From Siphonodentalium dalli (Eukaryota > Mollusca > Scaphopoda > Gadilida > Siphonodentaliidae), in the NCBI GenBank assembly GCA_032622095.1, contig CP136065.1:64403094-64467093 (forward strand): a stretch of 64,000 bases of DNA, read 5' to 3'. Below, in pieces: positions 46,307 through 55,541 of this stretch (positions are counted from its first letter, which is position 1; every line of letters begins with the position of its first letter). The notes below the pieces were generated by a model. The model was given only the letters and a program-made list of their open reading frames with translations, was not told the origin of the DNA and ran no database searches. Made by a program: the position numbers and the translations under genes.

Positions 46307-46836
46307 CTTAGATCATGCCATGAATCTCTACTCTGGCTAACGCCCGTAGAGATCATATTCCACCACTACAATACCTTGGAAATTTTGAAGTTTTGACAGG
46401 GAACATTATAAAGTCGAAACAATAACGCGGGGAATATATTTCTTAGTTATTATCTGTTCCTTAATAATGTACTTCACTCTAGGTGAAGGTCCCAATTCGA
46501 AATTTCACTATTTAAGTGACTTTGTGAGCGATTTTGCTTCGCGTCGCTTACAATTATGACATTACTCCTGGGTAATTAATTCGATGTTTATTGTGATATC
46601 GGCTCACAAAAGTCACAGAAAAGCATGCCATGTTCAGTTGGGACCTTCACCTACAGTGAAGTACATTATTAAGGAACAGATGATAACTAAGAAATATATT
46701 CCCCGCGTTGTTTCGACTTTATAAGGTTCCCTGTCAAAACTTCAAAGGTTTTGCAGTGGTGGAAATTACCGTGGAATATATATGATCTCTACGGGCGTTA
46801 GCCAGAGTAGAGATTCGTGACATGATCTACACCGTG
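46307..46836. mobile_element. Foldback element (U3)
   Basis: Duplicate of 33823-34352. Confidence 0.85.
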
Positions 46837-46958
46837 CTTTGAATTTGAGCTGTTTATATTGTTGACTTGACATAGTTGAAGTTAACGGTCCACATAATTT
46901 AGGCCAAAAAAAAAAACATCTGTGTTTCCGGTTACCCGACCTACCTGCCGAAATTGGG

Positions 46959-46977
46959 CCCTAACCCTAACCCTAAC
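46959..46977. repeat. Interstitial telomeric repeat (CCCTAA)3, U3
   Basis: Fourth occurrence, same orientation, followed by CCGACCTAGAC. Confidence 0.9.
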
Positions 46978-47013
46978 CCGACCTAGACATTTTTTTCTTC
47001 AAATTTCAACCAA

Positions 47014-47037
47014 AAAATAAATAAATAAATAAATAAA
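47014..47037. repeat. AAAT microsatellite
   Basis: About five AAAT units directly at the end of duplication copy 2. Confidence 0.85.
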
Positions 47038-47142
47038 CAAAAAAAGAGGTTTGGTTTTCGGGTAATTTTGTTTTTCTTCAAATCAATGATGGAGGGAGGG
47101 TTATATTTTGTTCTGCACATAGTAAGCATGGGCAAAGATACT

Positions 47143-49764
47143 AGTGTAGGCAGTTAGCGACAAAAAATGCTCGGATCGATACAAGTCGGATAAAAGCGCC
47201 ATTTTTTAGTATCTTGTAGGACAGCATCTCTAGTCTAGGAATTTTCTCAAGAACCAACTTTTTGACCGACGTAGAGCCGAAAATTCAAGATGGCGTCCAA
47301 GATGGCCGCCAGTTTGACGGTGGCACACCTAATAGATCTGCTTCTCGATTTGATATGGTAAACATGATGAATTTCCCCACATTGTATAATAATGGTGTTT
47401 ATAGAATAACAACCTTGACTCTTAGTTGAAAAATGGCCACAATTATTCAAGATGGATGCCAAAATGGCGGCCAAAACATGAGAAATTGGGTTTTTTCATT
47501 ATTTTTTTATTAAATACTTTACAATTTTCGAGATAATATAAGAGAAGATATCAACTATGTGTTCATTATTTGATGTGATAACTTCTGTGGAAAAGTCATG
47601 CACATTAAAGGTGAAGTAGTATTGTTCGTTCTGGTAGTAATGTGAGATAGAATATGTGCTATATAAAATGAATGAAATTATTCTCAGACTGTGTTTAATT
47701 CTGTAAATGCTTAATAACCAACCGCGAATGACACTAATGTCACCAATTCTATTTGCGACACTACTATATGGTTGGATCAATTGAATACAACTTTGTATGT
47801 CGAGATGTTTACGAATAAAAAATCAATTTAGTAGTGGATTTACCACGAATTTAGGAAACACTAAACGACAGACCCCATATTCTTCAAACTCAATTTGGTT
47901 CTCAAAAAACAAGAACATATGGAAGGTATTCTGCAACATATCTTCATCATCAGGCCTCGTATTCAAATTACCAATACTTAAATTGAGTGTTTTATGTCAA
48001 ATTATACACAAAATGATTGAAGCATATACTCGAAAGTATATTTGAGTTCGGAATAAGAAATAATATTATTTCCTTGTATCATATAGTGTCCTCAATTATT
48101 CCCGCAACAGAACATGAAGCAATCATGCGAATAGCACATATTCAACAGTATATACATTAGTGCAATGTATTGCATATATATGCATATGTATAATTTTGTA
48201 TGTTCTATTGTTGCTGGAATATACTCCATGGGGCCATGTTGTGGGAAGACGGGATCAGCAAATATTAAAATACACTTTGTTTTAATAAATTGAATTGACA
48301 ATTCACTACTCACAACCACATCTGCACAACTACGTACATGGAAGTTTGCTTTTTGAACATTTGCACCTGGAACAAACCGATTTGCAAACACAGTTATTCA
48401 ATTCGGTGCACACTCTCGCCACTTCTGTGGTTGTCATCCATACAGGAACAAAATAATCATTATATCCACCAGAAGGAGTCACATTGGGGGGGGGACTGTT
48501 TCACCAGAATCAATTATATCACCCTTCCGGTTCCGTCTCCATCAAATTAAGTTCCGACTCTTTCGCGGTTTGTTAAAAAAATATTCGATAGGTTTTGATA
48601 GGTTGTTTATACACTGACTGTCAATACAGAAAGTATTCTCCAATAACAATCGACAGATTCGGTCTTTGTATGTGCAAAATCGGATGCTTGTTGTGCACAT
48701 TTAGAGACGTGCATTTGAGTGTATTTCCCACGAGAATTAAGCAGCAGTTTGATGCTCAGATTTTATCACATTCAATTTGGGCTGGAACTTGTCAGGTTTT
48801 ATGATAGAAAATGTGGTTATTATAGTGTTCGATCATACAGAGATATATGTTCCAGCCCAACTAAAAGTGTCAAGGCCGATAAACTTATCAAATTGCTGCT
48901 TAATTTAAATAGGAAATGCACAAAAATGCATTATGCCTCTAAGTGTGCAAAAAATTGCTGATTTCGCATTATTATCATCAATAAGCACGAGCAAAGACCT
49001 AATCTACGGATATTTGTTTAGAAAATAGTTCTGTTTTGACATTTAGTGTATAAATGGCGGTCAAAACTTTGAAAATATTTGTTTTAAATCGCGAAAGAGT
49101 CGGGACTTAGTTCGATAGAGACAGAACCAGAAAGGCGATAGAATCGATTCTTGTGAAATAGTTTCCCCCCAGTGAGTCAGATGCTGGACACTTTGCATCT
49201 ATTATGGGGCTTACAGTCCATATACCAACCTGATATATACTAGTAGCACGATTTCTTTGGTGGTAACTGTTCGTGTGCACGGCCTTTGCTGAACATTTCA
49301 TGTCTATCTTCATTAACTGAGGTCATGTTCGCAGATTTGTCATAAACAATCACGACGAAATGCTAAATACACACAAATAGTGGTGATGGAACATTAAGTA
49401 CCACAAAAGGATTCCTCGTAATTGACATCAAGCATTCTGTTAGCCATGGGTAAGCTTTTCAATCATCCCAAAATGTGCGCTTGCCCTTACCAAAGAAAAA
49501 GGAAGTTGAGTCGCATCCTGATATCGCATGGAAATTATGTAATATTGGAAGCAAAGTTGAATTTTTTTCTGAGCCCAATTGAATTGTACATATCAACTAT
49601 GTTGCGGATAACATGGGATTTAGACTTGCCGAGAGACACAGTTTCAAATCTTTGCATTGGAGTAGCATAACATGCAGATGTCACAACAGAATCACGATAA
49701 TATCCTTGTCAACAGTACGAACAATAATCGATGAATAATGAGTGTGTAGCATATGAGATATATG
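47143..49764. repeat. Left arm of the giant inverted repeat
   Basis: Complementary to 50328-51940. Landmarks are CAGCATCTCTAGTCTAGGAA, AAGATGGCGTCCAAGATGGC, ATAATATAAGAGAAGATATC, CATATGGAAGGTATTCTGCA and AAGTTGAGTCGCATCCTGAT. It contains two insertions absent from the right arm. Confidence 0.8.
48482..49174. mobile_element. 693 bp TIR element inserted in the left arm
   Basis: It begins CATTGGGGGGGGACTGTTTC and ends in the near complement GAAATAGTTTCCCCCCAGTG. Inverted repeats run ~85 bp (through CGACTCTTTCGCGG and its complement). AGTCA flanks both sides (48477-48481 and 49175-49179), and the right arm of the host element has the empty site with AGTCA once (near 50905). Inside, GGGCTGGAAC and GTTCCAGCCC form a further inverted pair. 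A CAYTG terminus with a 5 bp duplication would suit a Transib-like element, but that is a guess. Confidence 0.8.
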
Positions 49765-50260
49765 TCCGACTAATCTACTGTCAGCTTCTTCATACGTATA
49801 TCCAAAGAGTATAGGTTACACATTTGGACGGTATCACCATCCTCCGTTACGAAGATGGTTTTCCCTGTTAGGGTTTCCAATTTAAAGAGACATTCATTGA
49901 CCAATGCAAACAATTCTTGCCTGTTGTGGTGTTTCTGAGAAAGTCATTCCAATTCGGTTGATTTTTTGAAGTAAGCCCCAACCTTACCTCGAATGCCACA
50001 ACCACGTTTCTCTCACGTTCCTGTTTCGATACTACCCTATATTTACCTGTCCAAAACCAAGTCAATACTTCTACAATCTGCGAGCTGCATCATAACATAT
50101 GGAATAAACTTTGTGCTGATATACATTGAGAAGGTAAGCCCGACTTCAGGTGTCAGTAAATGTATCAGAGCACCTCCGTCGAACACCTTACACTCGACCT
50201 TTGGATTTGGCTCTGCAGTTTCTATGCAGTTTGAATCGGATGGGACCTTCATGCAGCTTA
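49455..50260 (-). pseudogene. Decayed transposon-like protein with FEN/PIN-like motif order
   Basis: Reading the minus strand from ~50250 downward, pieces in shifting frames follow a known order: VFDGGALIHLL (~50190-50150); a REKRGCGIR-like block after stops (~50000); RQELFALVNECLFKLETLTG (~49920-49865); EEADSRLVGHISHML (~49795-49745); RTVDKDIIVILL (~49735-49700); and HAISGCDSTSFFFGKGK (~49530-49480), followed by FWDD. I recognise this from an uncharacterised, widespread metazoan family, some members of which end in a CXC module. The acidic EEAD and D-x-D residues, followed by GCD...GKGK, parallel FEN1/XPG nucleases; that parallel is my inference. At least four stops and frameshifts make it non-functional. 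Confidence 0.6.
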
Positions 50261-50327
50261 GGAAGTCACATTTATTACCGCCCCTCCTTTTATAGATGGG
50301 GGAATCGCTGGTTTTGGTGTGAGAAGA

Positions 50328-51940
50328 ACATATATTTCATATGCTACAAACCGATAATTCATCGATTATTGTTCACACTGTTGACACATATATTATCGTG
50401 ATCATGTTGGGACATCTGCATGCTATGCTTCTTCAATGCAAACATTTGAAACTGTTTGTCTTTCGAGAAGTCTAAATCCCATGTTACCTACAACATAGTT
50501 GATATGTGCAATTCAATGGGCTAAACAAAATTCAACTGTACTTCCAATATTCCATCCGATATCAGGATGCGACTCAACTTCCCATTTCCTTGGTAAGGGT
50601 AAGCGCAATTTTGGGATGCTTGTAAAGCTTAGCTCACAGAATGCTTGATGCCAATTACGAGGAATCCCTGTGTGGTTCTTGATGTTTCATCACCACTATT
50701 GAGTGTATTTAGCATTTCATTGAGATTGTTTATGACAAATCTGTGAACCTGACCTCAGTTAATGAAGCTAGACATGAAATGTTCAATACCACCAACGAGG
50801 AACATGCTCTTTCAAATGAATATCGTGCTATATATATCAGACTGGTATCTGGACTGTAAGCCCCACAGTAGATGCAAAGTTTCCAACACCTGACTTCTTT
50901 GGATGGAAATTGATTGACAGTTCTTTTGTTACTGTATGGATGACAACCTAGACGCAGCTAGAGAGTGCACAGAGTTGACTAAATGTGTTTGCATATCGGT
51001 TTGTTTCAGGTGAAAATGTTCAAGAAGCAAACTTCCATGTACGAAGTTGTGCAGCCGTGTGGTTGTGAGAAGTGAATTGTTCAATTCAGTTTTTTAAAAA
51101 CAAAGTGCATTTTCAAATTTCATAGTATTTATAATTTGAATACGAGTCCGGATGATGAACATGTGTTGCAGAATACCTCCCATGTGTTCCTGTTTTGAGA
51201 ACCAAATTGAATTTGACGATTATGGGTTTTGTCATTTGGTGTTTCCTAATTTCGTGGTAAATCCACTACTAAATTGTTATTTGTAAATATCTCGATATTA
51301 AAATGTTTATTCAATTTATCCAACCATATAGTAGTGTCGCAAATAGAATTGAAGACATCAGAGCCATTCATGGTTCGTTTCTAAGCATTTACAGAATGAA
51401 AACCTGTCGGAGAATAATTTTGCTCATTTACATAGCACATATTCTACCTCACATTTGTACCAGAACAAACTACACTACTTCGCCTTTAGTGTGCATGACT
51501 CTTTCACAGAGGTTATTCCATCGAATAGTCAACACATTGTTGATATCTTCTCTTATATTATCTCTAAAATTGTAAAGTATTTAAACAAAAATAAGGAAAA
51601 AAACAACATTTCCATGTTTTTGCCGCCATTTTGGCATCCATCTTGAATAATTGTGGCCATTTTTCAACTAAAAGTGGGGGCTATTATTCGATAACCACCA
51701 TTCTTAGATAATAGGGTGGAATTCGTTATGTTAAACATATAAAATTGAGAAGCAAAGCTATTAAGTGTACCAGCGTCAAACCGGCGGCCATCTTGGACGC
51801 CATCTTAAATTTTCGGCTCTATGTCGGTCAAAAAGTTGGTTCTTGAGAAAATTCCTAGACTAGAGATGCTGTCCAACAAGATATTAAAAATTGGCGCTTT
51901 TATCCGACTTGTATTGATCAAAACGCTAACTACCTACACT
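50328..51940. repeat. Right arm of the giant inverted repeat
   Basis: On the plus strand it carries second, diverged copies of the last two protein blocks: SSIIVHTVDTYIIVI (~50358-50402) and GCDSTSHFLGKGKR (~50560-50605). So the 3' half of the gene exists in both arms. It lacks the two insertions of the left arm and is therefore the better record of the ancestral arm. Confidence 0.75.
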
Positions 51941-52424
51941 ATACCTTCCTCTGTGTAGTAATAACCAGAAATGTAGAGGGAACTGTTATGCATATAAACT
52001 CATTTAATCTTATATAAAAATGACATTGTACTACCAGTCTATGACTGGGATTACCTAACAGTATATAATGCCCCTGACATTCACTATTGTTGTCTAAAAT
52101 CTGATACCTCCCCATTCTAATGTGTGATCCTGAATTTAATCCTGTGCCTTTCAATTGTATGGAGTTACAATTAGTGTAAGTTAGTTCACAATGACTAATT
52201 GTAAGAAGAGCATGAGGATCAGCTAATCATTTTCTTAATTGTAGTCATCTACTTAATGTTGTGAGCCTGCAAGTCACTTATTAATACATTACATGTTAGA
52301 GCTCAATGCGCACTAATATTCAACACATATCTACTATGGACATGTTTATAAAATCAAATAAAAAAAATTCCAATTTAGTTTTTTCGTAAGTTTTTTTGGC
52401 ATAACATTAGGCATTGCAATAAAA
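51941..52424. other. No recognised feature
   Basis: AT-rich non-coding-looking sequence. Confidence 0.4.
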
Positions 52425-53300
52425 CAAGACAGTCAATGGCTGTGGGTCGCTCACCAGACTGCAAAGACTGGGACTCTGAAGACCATAAGAGTTAGTACTT
52501 GTCAAAATCACATAAAAACAAGTAGTTCTAAACAAGAAAATAGCTAGAGGGTCTCCGTTAAGCAGTGGGGTGTCAACATGGAAATTTTCAACTACACGCC
52601 CATGATACCTCCCACCGCATATAGTCCATATGCCTGTCTGTCGCCTCATAACTTAAGAAAACACACTCCCAAGTCCCTGGTGTAACCCCCATTTGACCTG
52701 GTGACCCTATTTGAATAAATCTGAATCACAGTCACACAGTGACCCTCCCTACAAAATATAAGCTAAATAAGCTAAATGATTCTTGAGAAGATGTTTTAGA
52801 ACTATTGAGGTAAAAAAGTTATGTCATTGGCTCTGCCCCTATTTGATCCAGTGATCCAATTTGAACAAATCTGAATCATAGTCACCCAAAGACCATCCGT
52901 ACCAAATATATGCTGAATAGGCCTGATGGTTCTTGAGAAGGTGTTTTAAGAAATACTAGAGAGGGAACAAGTTGCGTCCATGGCTCTAATGCTATTTGAC
53001 CTGGTGAACAAATTTGAACAAATCTGAATCCCTGTCATCCAAGGACTCTGAATACCAAATATAAGCTGAATAGGTCTGATGGTTCTTGATAACAAGACAG
53101 TCAAAGACCGTGGGGCCGCTCACCAGACTGCAAAGACTGATCAGACTGGGACTCTGGAGACCAAAACAGTCAGAGGTTTTCATAATCACTTTAAAACAAG
53201 TAGATCTAAACAGGATAGGTGGCTAGAGAGGTTTCATGTATGTAGATCGGTGAATATCTACCTCGAAATTACCAACTGTTCACTACTGATCTTTCAGAGA
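52425..53300. repeat. Nested diverged repeats (ACAAGACAGTCAA ends, ~150 bp core units)
   Basis: AACAAGACAGTCAA with CCGCTCACCAGACTGCAAAG occurs at 52425 and again at 53092, each leading into GACTCTGGAGACCA and AACAAGTAG. Between them are about three ~150 bp units starting near 52695, 52845 and 52998, with TTTGACCTGGTGA, AACAAATCTGAATC, ACCAAATATAAGCTGAATAG and GGTTCTTGAGAAGATGTTTT. A further two units are at 59401-59680. It is non-coding. Confidence 0.65.
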
Positions 53301-53617
53301 ACACTTTTCAAGTTTGCCAATTATGTTCTAGTGAAGTGGTGGCTGTGTTAAATGTCGTTATGAAAGATTTGAACAATACATATGATATATTGTTGTAATT
53401 GGGAATTAATGACCTCTAGCAGATATCCAGGGAATGTTTATAAAAATGTCAGATTTCACTTGACATGTGTAGGCATACCCCGCATACAGTTAGAGCCAAA
53501 GTAAATGCTTATTAATGATTCTCTGTCAAGAATTTTAGTAAATATTATTTTTGGGACCAAGGTGGCAGAAGCAGTGAACTTGAGTAAAGGGCCAGGGGGC
53601 ACTAATATATATATATA
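53301..53617. other. No recognised feature
   Basis: Nothing supportable, except a short TA run next to the following element. Confidence 0.4.
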
Positions 53618-54067
53618 CTAGAAGGTGACCCGACTTCGTCCGGGCTTTGACCTTGAATTGTCCATTTTGAAGGTCAAGGTCAAGTGGGGTCACGATTTGA
53701 CCAGTCCAAAAACACTGCCCGGACAAAAGTACCCGACAAACGTGCCCGTCGAAATCCATCCGGTTTTACCCGATTTGACCTTGAATTGATCATTTTGAAG
53801 GTCAAGGTCAGGGTCACGACTCGACCCGTCCAAACACTCAGTGGACAAAAGTAACCCTATGTATAAGATTTGACCTTGAATTGACCCGATTTCAAGGTCA
53901 CGTCGCACGGGCAGATTAATAGGCCCATGTCACTCCCCGGCCGAAACCCTCCCCCCCCCCCCCCCCCCCACATACCAAGTTTCATCGAAATCGGCTCGGC
54001 CGTTTTCGAGTCCATCGATTACTGACAGACACACACAGACAGATCTTCCAAAATATATAATAGACTA
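53618..54067. mobile_element. CTAG-bounded AGGTCA-rich element, copy 1
   Basis: It starts CTAGAAGGTGACCCGACTTC, with the hairpin CCCGACTTCGTCCGGG, and continues through two diverged core units rich in TCAAGGTCA. It has a poly-C run (53949-53969), then GTTTCATCGAAATCGGCTCG and ACAGACACACACAGACAG, and ends AAAATATATAATAGACTAG. The reverse copy at 63070-63799 shares both termini. The plan (fixed ends, core tandem repeat, microsatellite) resembles non-autonomous Helitron/Helentron elements of molluscs; that class is inferred. Confidence 0.65.
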
Positions 54068-54222
54068 GAAGGTCGCACGGGCTCGCCAATAAGACAACGA
54101 CGACCGCCTGGTCAAACTACACACGTACCAAGTTTCGTCCCGATCGGTCGAGAATCGTAGATTTGTATAAATGACAGACAAACAGACAAACAGACAGGTC
54201 TTCAAAATATATATGAGACTAG
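54068..54222. repeat. Related short element ending in GAGACTAG
   Basis: It begins AGAAGGTCGCACGGGCTCG at the previous CTAG and ends CAAAATATATATGAGACTAG. The tail (GTTTCGTCCCGATCGGTCGA, then ACAGACAAACAGAC) recurs at 59221-59340. It looks like a shortened member joined end to end with its neighbours. Confidence 0.55.
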
Positions 54223-54260
54223 CCGATGAGCCCGACGTTGTGCGGGCTATTCAAAAACCA

Positions 54261-54815
54261 AATTTCAAGTCGATAGCTCTACCCGTTTCCGAGATCTGGT
54301 CTGCGCATGCGTGAAGCTGGCGTCGCACGGGCTCGGCGACCCGATAAAATTCGTATCCGGGGCAAGATACATTCACATAACAAATTTCAAGTCGATAGCT
54401 CCACCCGTTTCCGAGATCTGGTCTGCGCATGCGCGAAGCTGGCGTCGCACGGGCTCGGCGACCCGATAAAATTCGTATCCGGGGCAATATACATTCACAT
54501 ACCAAATTTCAAGTCGATAGCTCCACCCGTTTCCGAGATCTCGTCTGCGCATGCGCGAAGCTGGCGTCGCACGGACTCGGCGACCCGATAAAATTCGTAT
54601 CCGGGGCAAGATACATTCACATAGCAAATTTCAAGTCGATAGCTCCACCCGTTTCCGAGATCTCGTCTGCGCATGCGCGAAGCTGGCGTCGCACGGGCTC
54701 GGCGACCCGATTAAATTCGTATCCGGGGCAAGATACATTCACATAGCAAAATTCAAGTCGATAGCTCCACCCGTTTCCGAGATCTCGTCTGCGCATGCGC
54801 TTAGTGGGCGCCGCA
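54261..54815. repeat. 122 bp tandem repeat array (~4.5 units)
   Basis: Units begin AATTTCAAGTCGATAGCTC at 54261, 54383, 54505, 54627 and 54749, exactly 122 bp apart. Each has CCGTTTCCGAGATCT, CTGCGCATGCGCGAAGCTGG and CGTCGCACGGGCTCGGCGAC. Identity is above 95% by eye and GC content is higher than the surroundings. Open frames on both strands through the array are by-products of the stop-free repeat. Confidence 0.9.
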
Positions 54816-55257
54816 CGGGCCCCTTGGTAGTGGGGGCTGTAAGCTGATGGGGTGTGCAAATTTGGATAAAAGCATGAAAATTGGTACACATATAGAGTAG
54901 ACCATGGGGGTTCAGTTCGAAGCGAGACCCAAATTGGCAGACCCCCTCATATGACCTTGAGGTCAAGGTCAAGGTCATCAACATGAATTTTCACTATATG
55001 TTGTCTGGAATGTGCATAAGGGAGCTAACAATTATGCATTGTGCATATTATTCATTACTTCACACTGGGGAGACATAATATGACTAACATCATAATATTT
55101 GGGGGCTTTATATGAGAGTTGGAATGTTTTTGGTGACCTTGAACTTAAAATTGTGCCATGTTGTCAATTATCACTTGGGAGAGGGGATGGTTTAGGCGTA
55201 TCATGTTAGATGTTTTATTCAAACATATTGCAACAATCATAATTATATCCAATATAG
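54816..55257. repeat. Diverged AGGTCA-containing repeat
   Basis: GTGCAAATTTGGATAAAAGC, GCGAGACCCAA and GACCTTGAGGTCAAGGTCAA are complementary to segments at 58690-59215. The remainder to 55257 shows nothing. Confidence 0.5.
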
Positions 55258-55541
55258 GTGGGGGCACAAAGTGGCTCAGTTGGTAAGGTATGTGTTGCAT
55301 AAGACAAACATAAGCCATTCCAATTAGTGATGGTGAAACTGATTTGAATCAGCTGGCACACACAGAGATTCATGTACATGTAATTGGGAAAGTTTGTCAA
55401 TTGCTTTCCTGTGTTCAGTGATTTATTCTCAGTGAGATATATCCTCTTCACAGCCTATCCTCCACCTGTAAACCTGACCTGATATGCCATGATGTGACAT
55501 AGCAGCTAAAACGGCCATTAACCCCAATAAAAAAACAAACG
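55258..55541 (+). repeat. tRNA-derived SINE
   Basis: The head contains a box A-like GTGGCTCAGTTGG (55271-55283) and, ~60 bp later, a degenerate box B (TGATTTGAATCAGC, 55340-55353), spaced as in a tRNA-type internal promoter. The tail ends GGCCATTAACCCCAATAAAAAAAC, close to the common GTTAAACCCCAATAAA tails of mollusc SINEs. No tRNA fold with an intact anticodon arm is evident, so it is not a tRNA gene. Confidence 0.65.

Larger units (their letters stand above)
44851..46977. repeat. U repeat copy 3 (duplicate of U1)
   Basis: Duplicate of 32367-34493. A substitution (CACGTGATG against CACGCGATG near 45887) distinguishes it from U1. It contains the foldback at 46307-46836 and telomeric repeats at 46959-46977. 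Confidence 0.9.
34541..47017. repeat. 12,484 bp tandem duplication, copy 2
   Basis: The junction with copy 1 reads CAACCAAAAAGTA then CAACCAAAAAGTACAATG, so a 13-base piece is doubled at the join and shares CAAAAA with both parental ends. Copy 2 begins inside the MITE and so lacks the MULE left inverted repeat. After its end the sequence changes to an AAAT microsatellite. Confidence 0.95.
47143..51940. mobile_element. 4.8 kb giant inverted-repeat transposon-like element
   Basis: The left end AGTGTAGGCAGTTAGCG and the right end CGCTAACTACCTACACT are complementary. The match continues inward, with indels, to ~49764 on the left and ~50328 on the right, leaving a ~560 bp unshared spacer. After subtracting two insertions in the left arm (48482-49174 and ~47975-48260), each arm is ~1.6 kb. 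ATACT and ATACC directly outside the ends may be a 5 bp target duplication with one change. The spacer and inner arms hold the decayed nuclease-like protein described separately. Superfamily is not assigned. Confidence 0.8.

Noticed and set aside
22057-47017. CRISPR array or integron-like structure from the regularly recurring repeats
   Set aside because: Repeats are kilobase-scale duplications in eukaryotic DNA. There are no short direct repeats with unique spacers and no cas or integrase genes.
47499-47780. 93-codon minus-strand frame in the left arm, similar to the 51303-51646 frames
   Set aside because: The resemblance follows from the inverted repeat itself. The two arms read different frames, and no family is recognised.
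54307-54847. Several ~85-105 codon open frames on both strands through the 122 bp array
   Set aside because: 122 is not a multiple of three, yet similar peptides repeat in successive frames. The frames exist only because the repeat lacks stops; no family resemblance.
55258-55345. Possible functional tRNA gene
   Set aside because: Box A and box B-like sequences are present, but no complete cloverleaf with an anticodon stem can be drawn, and the unit continues into a SINE-type tail.
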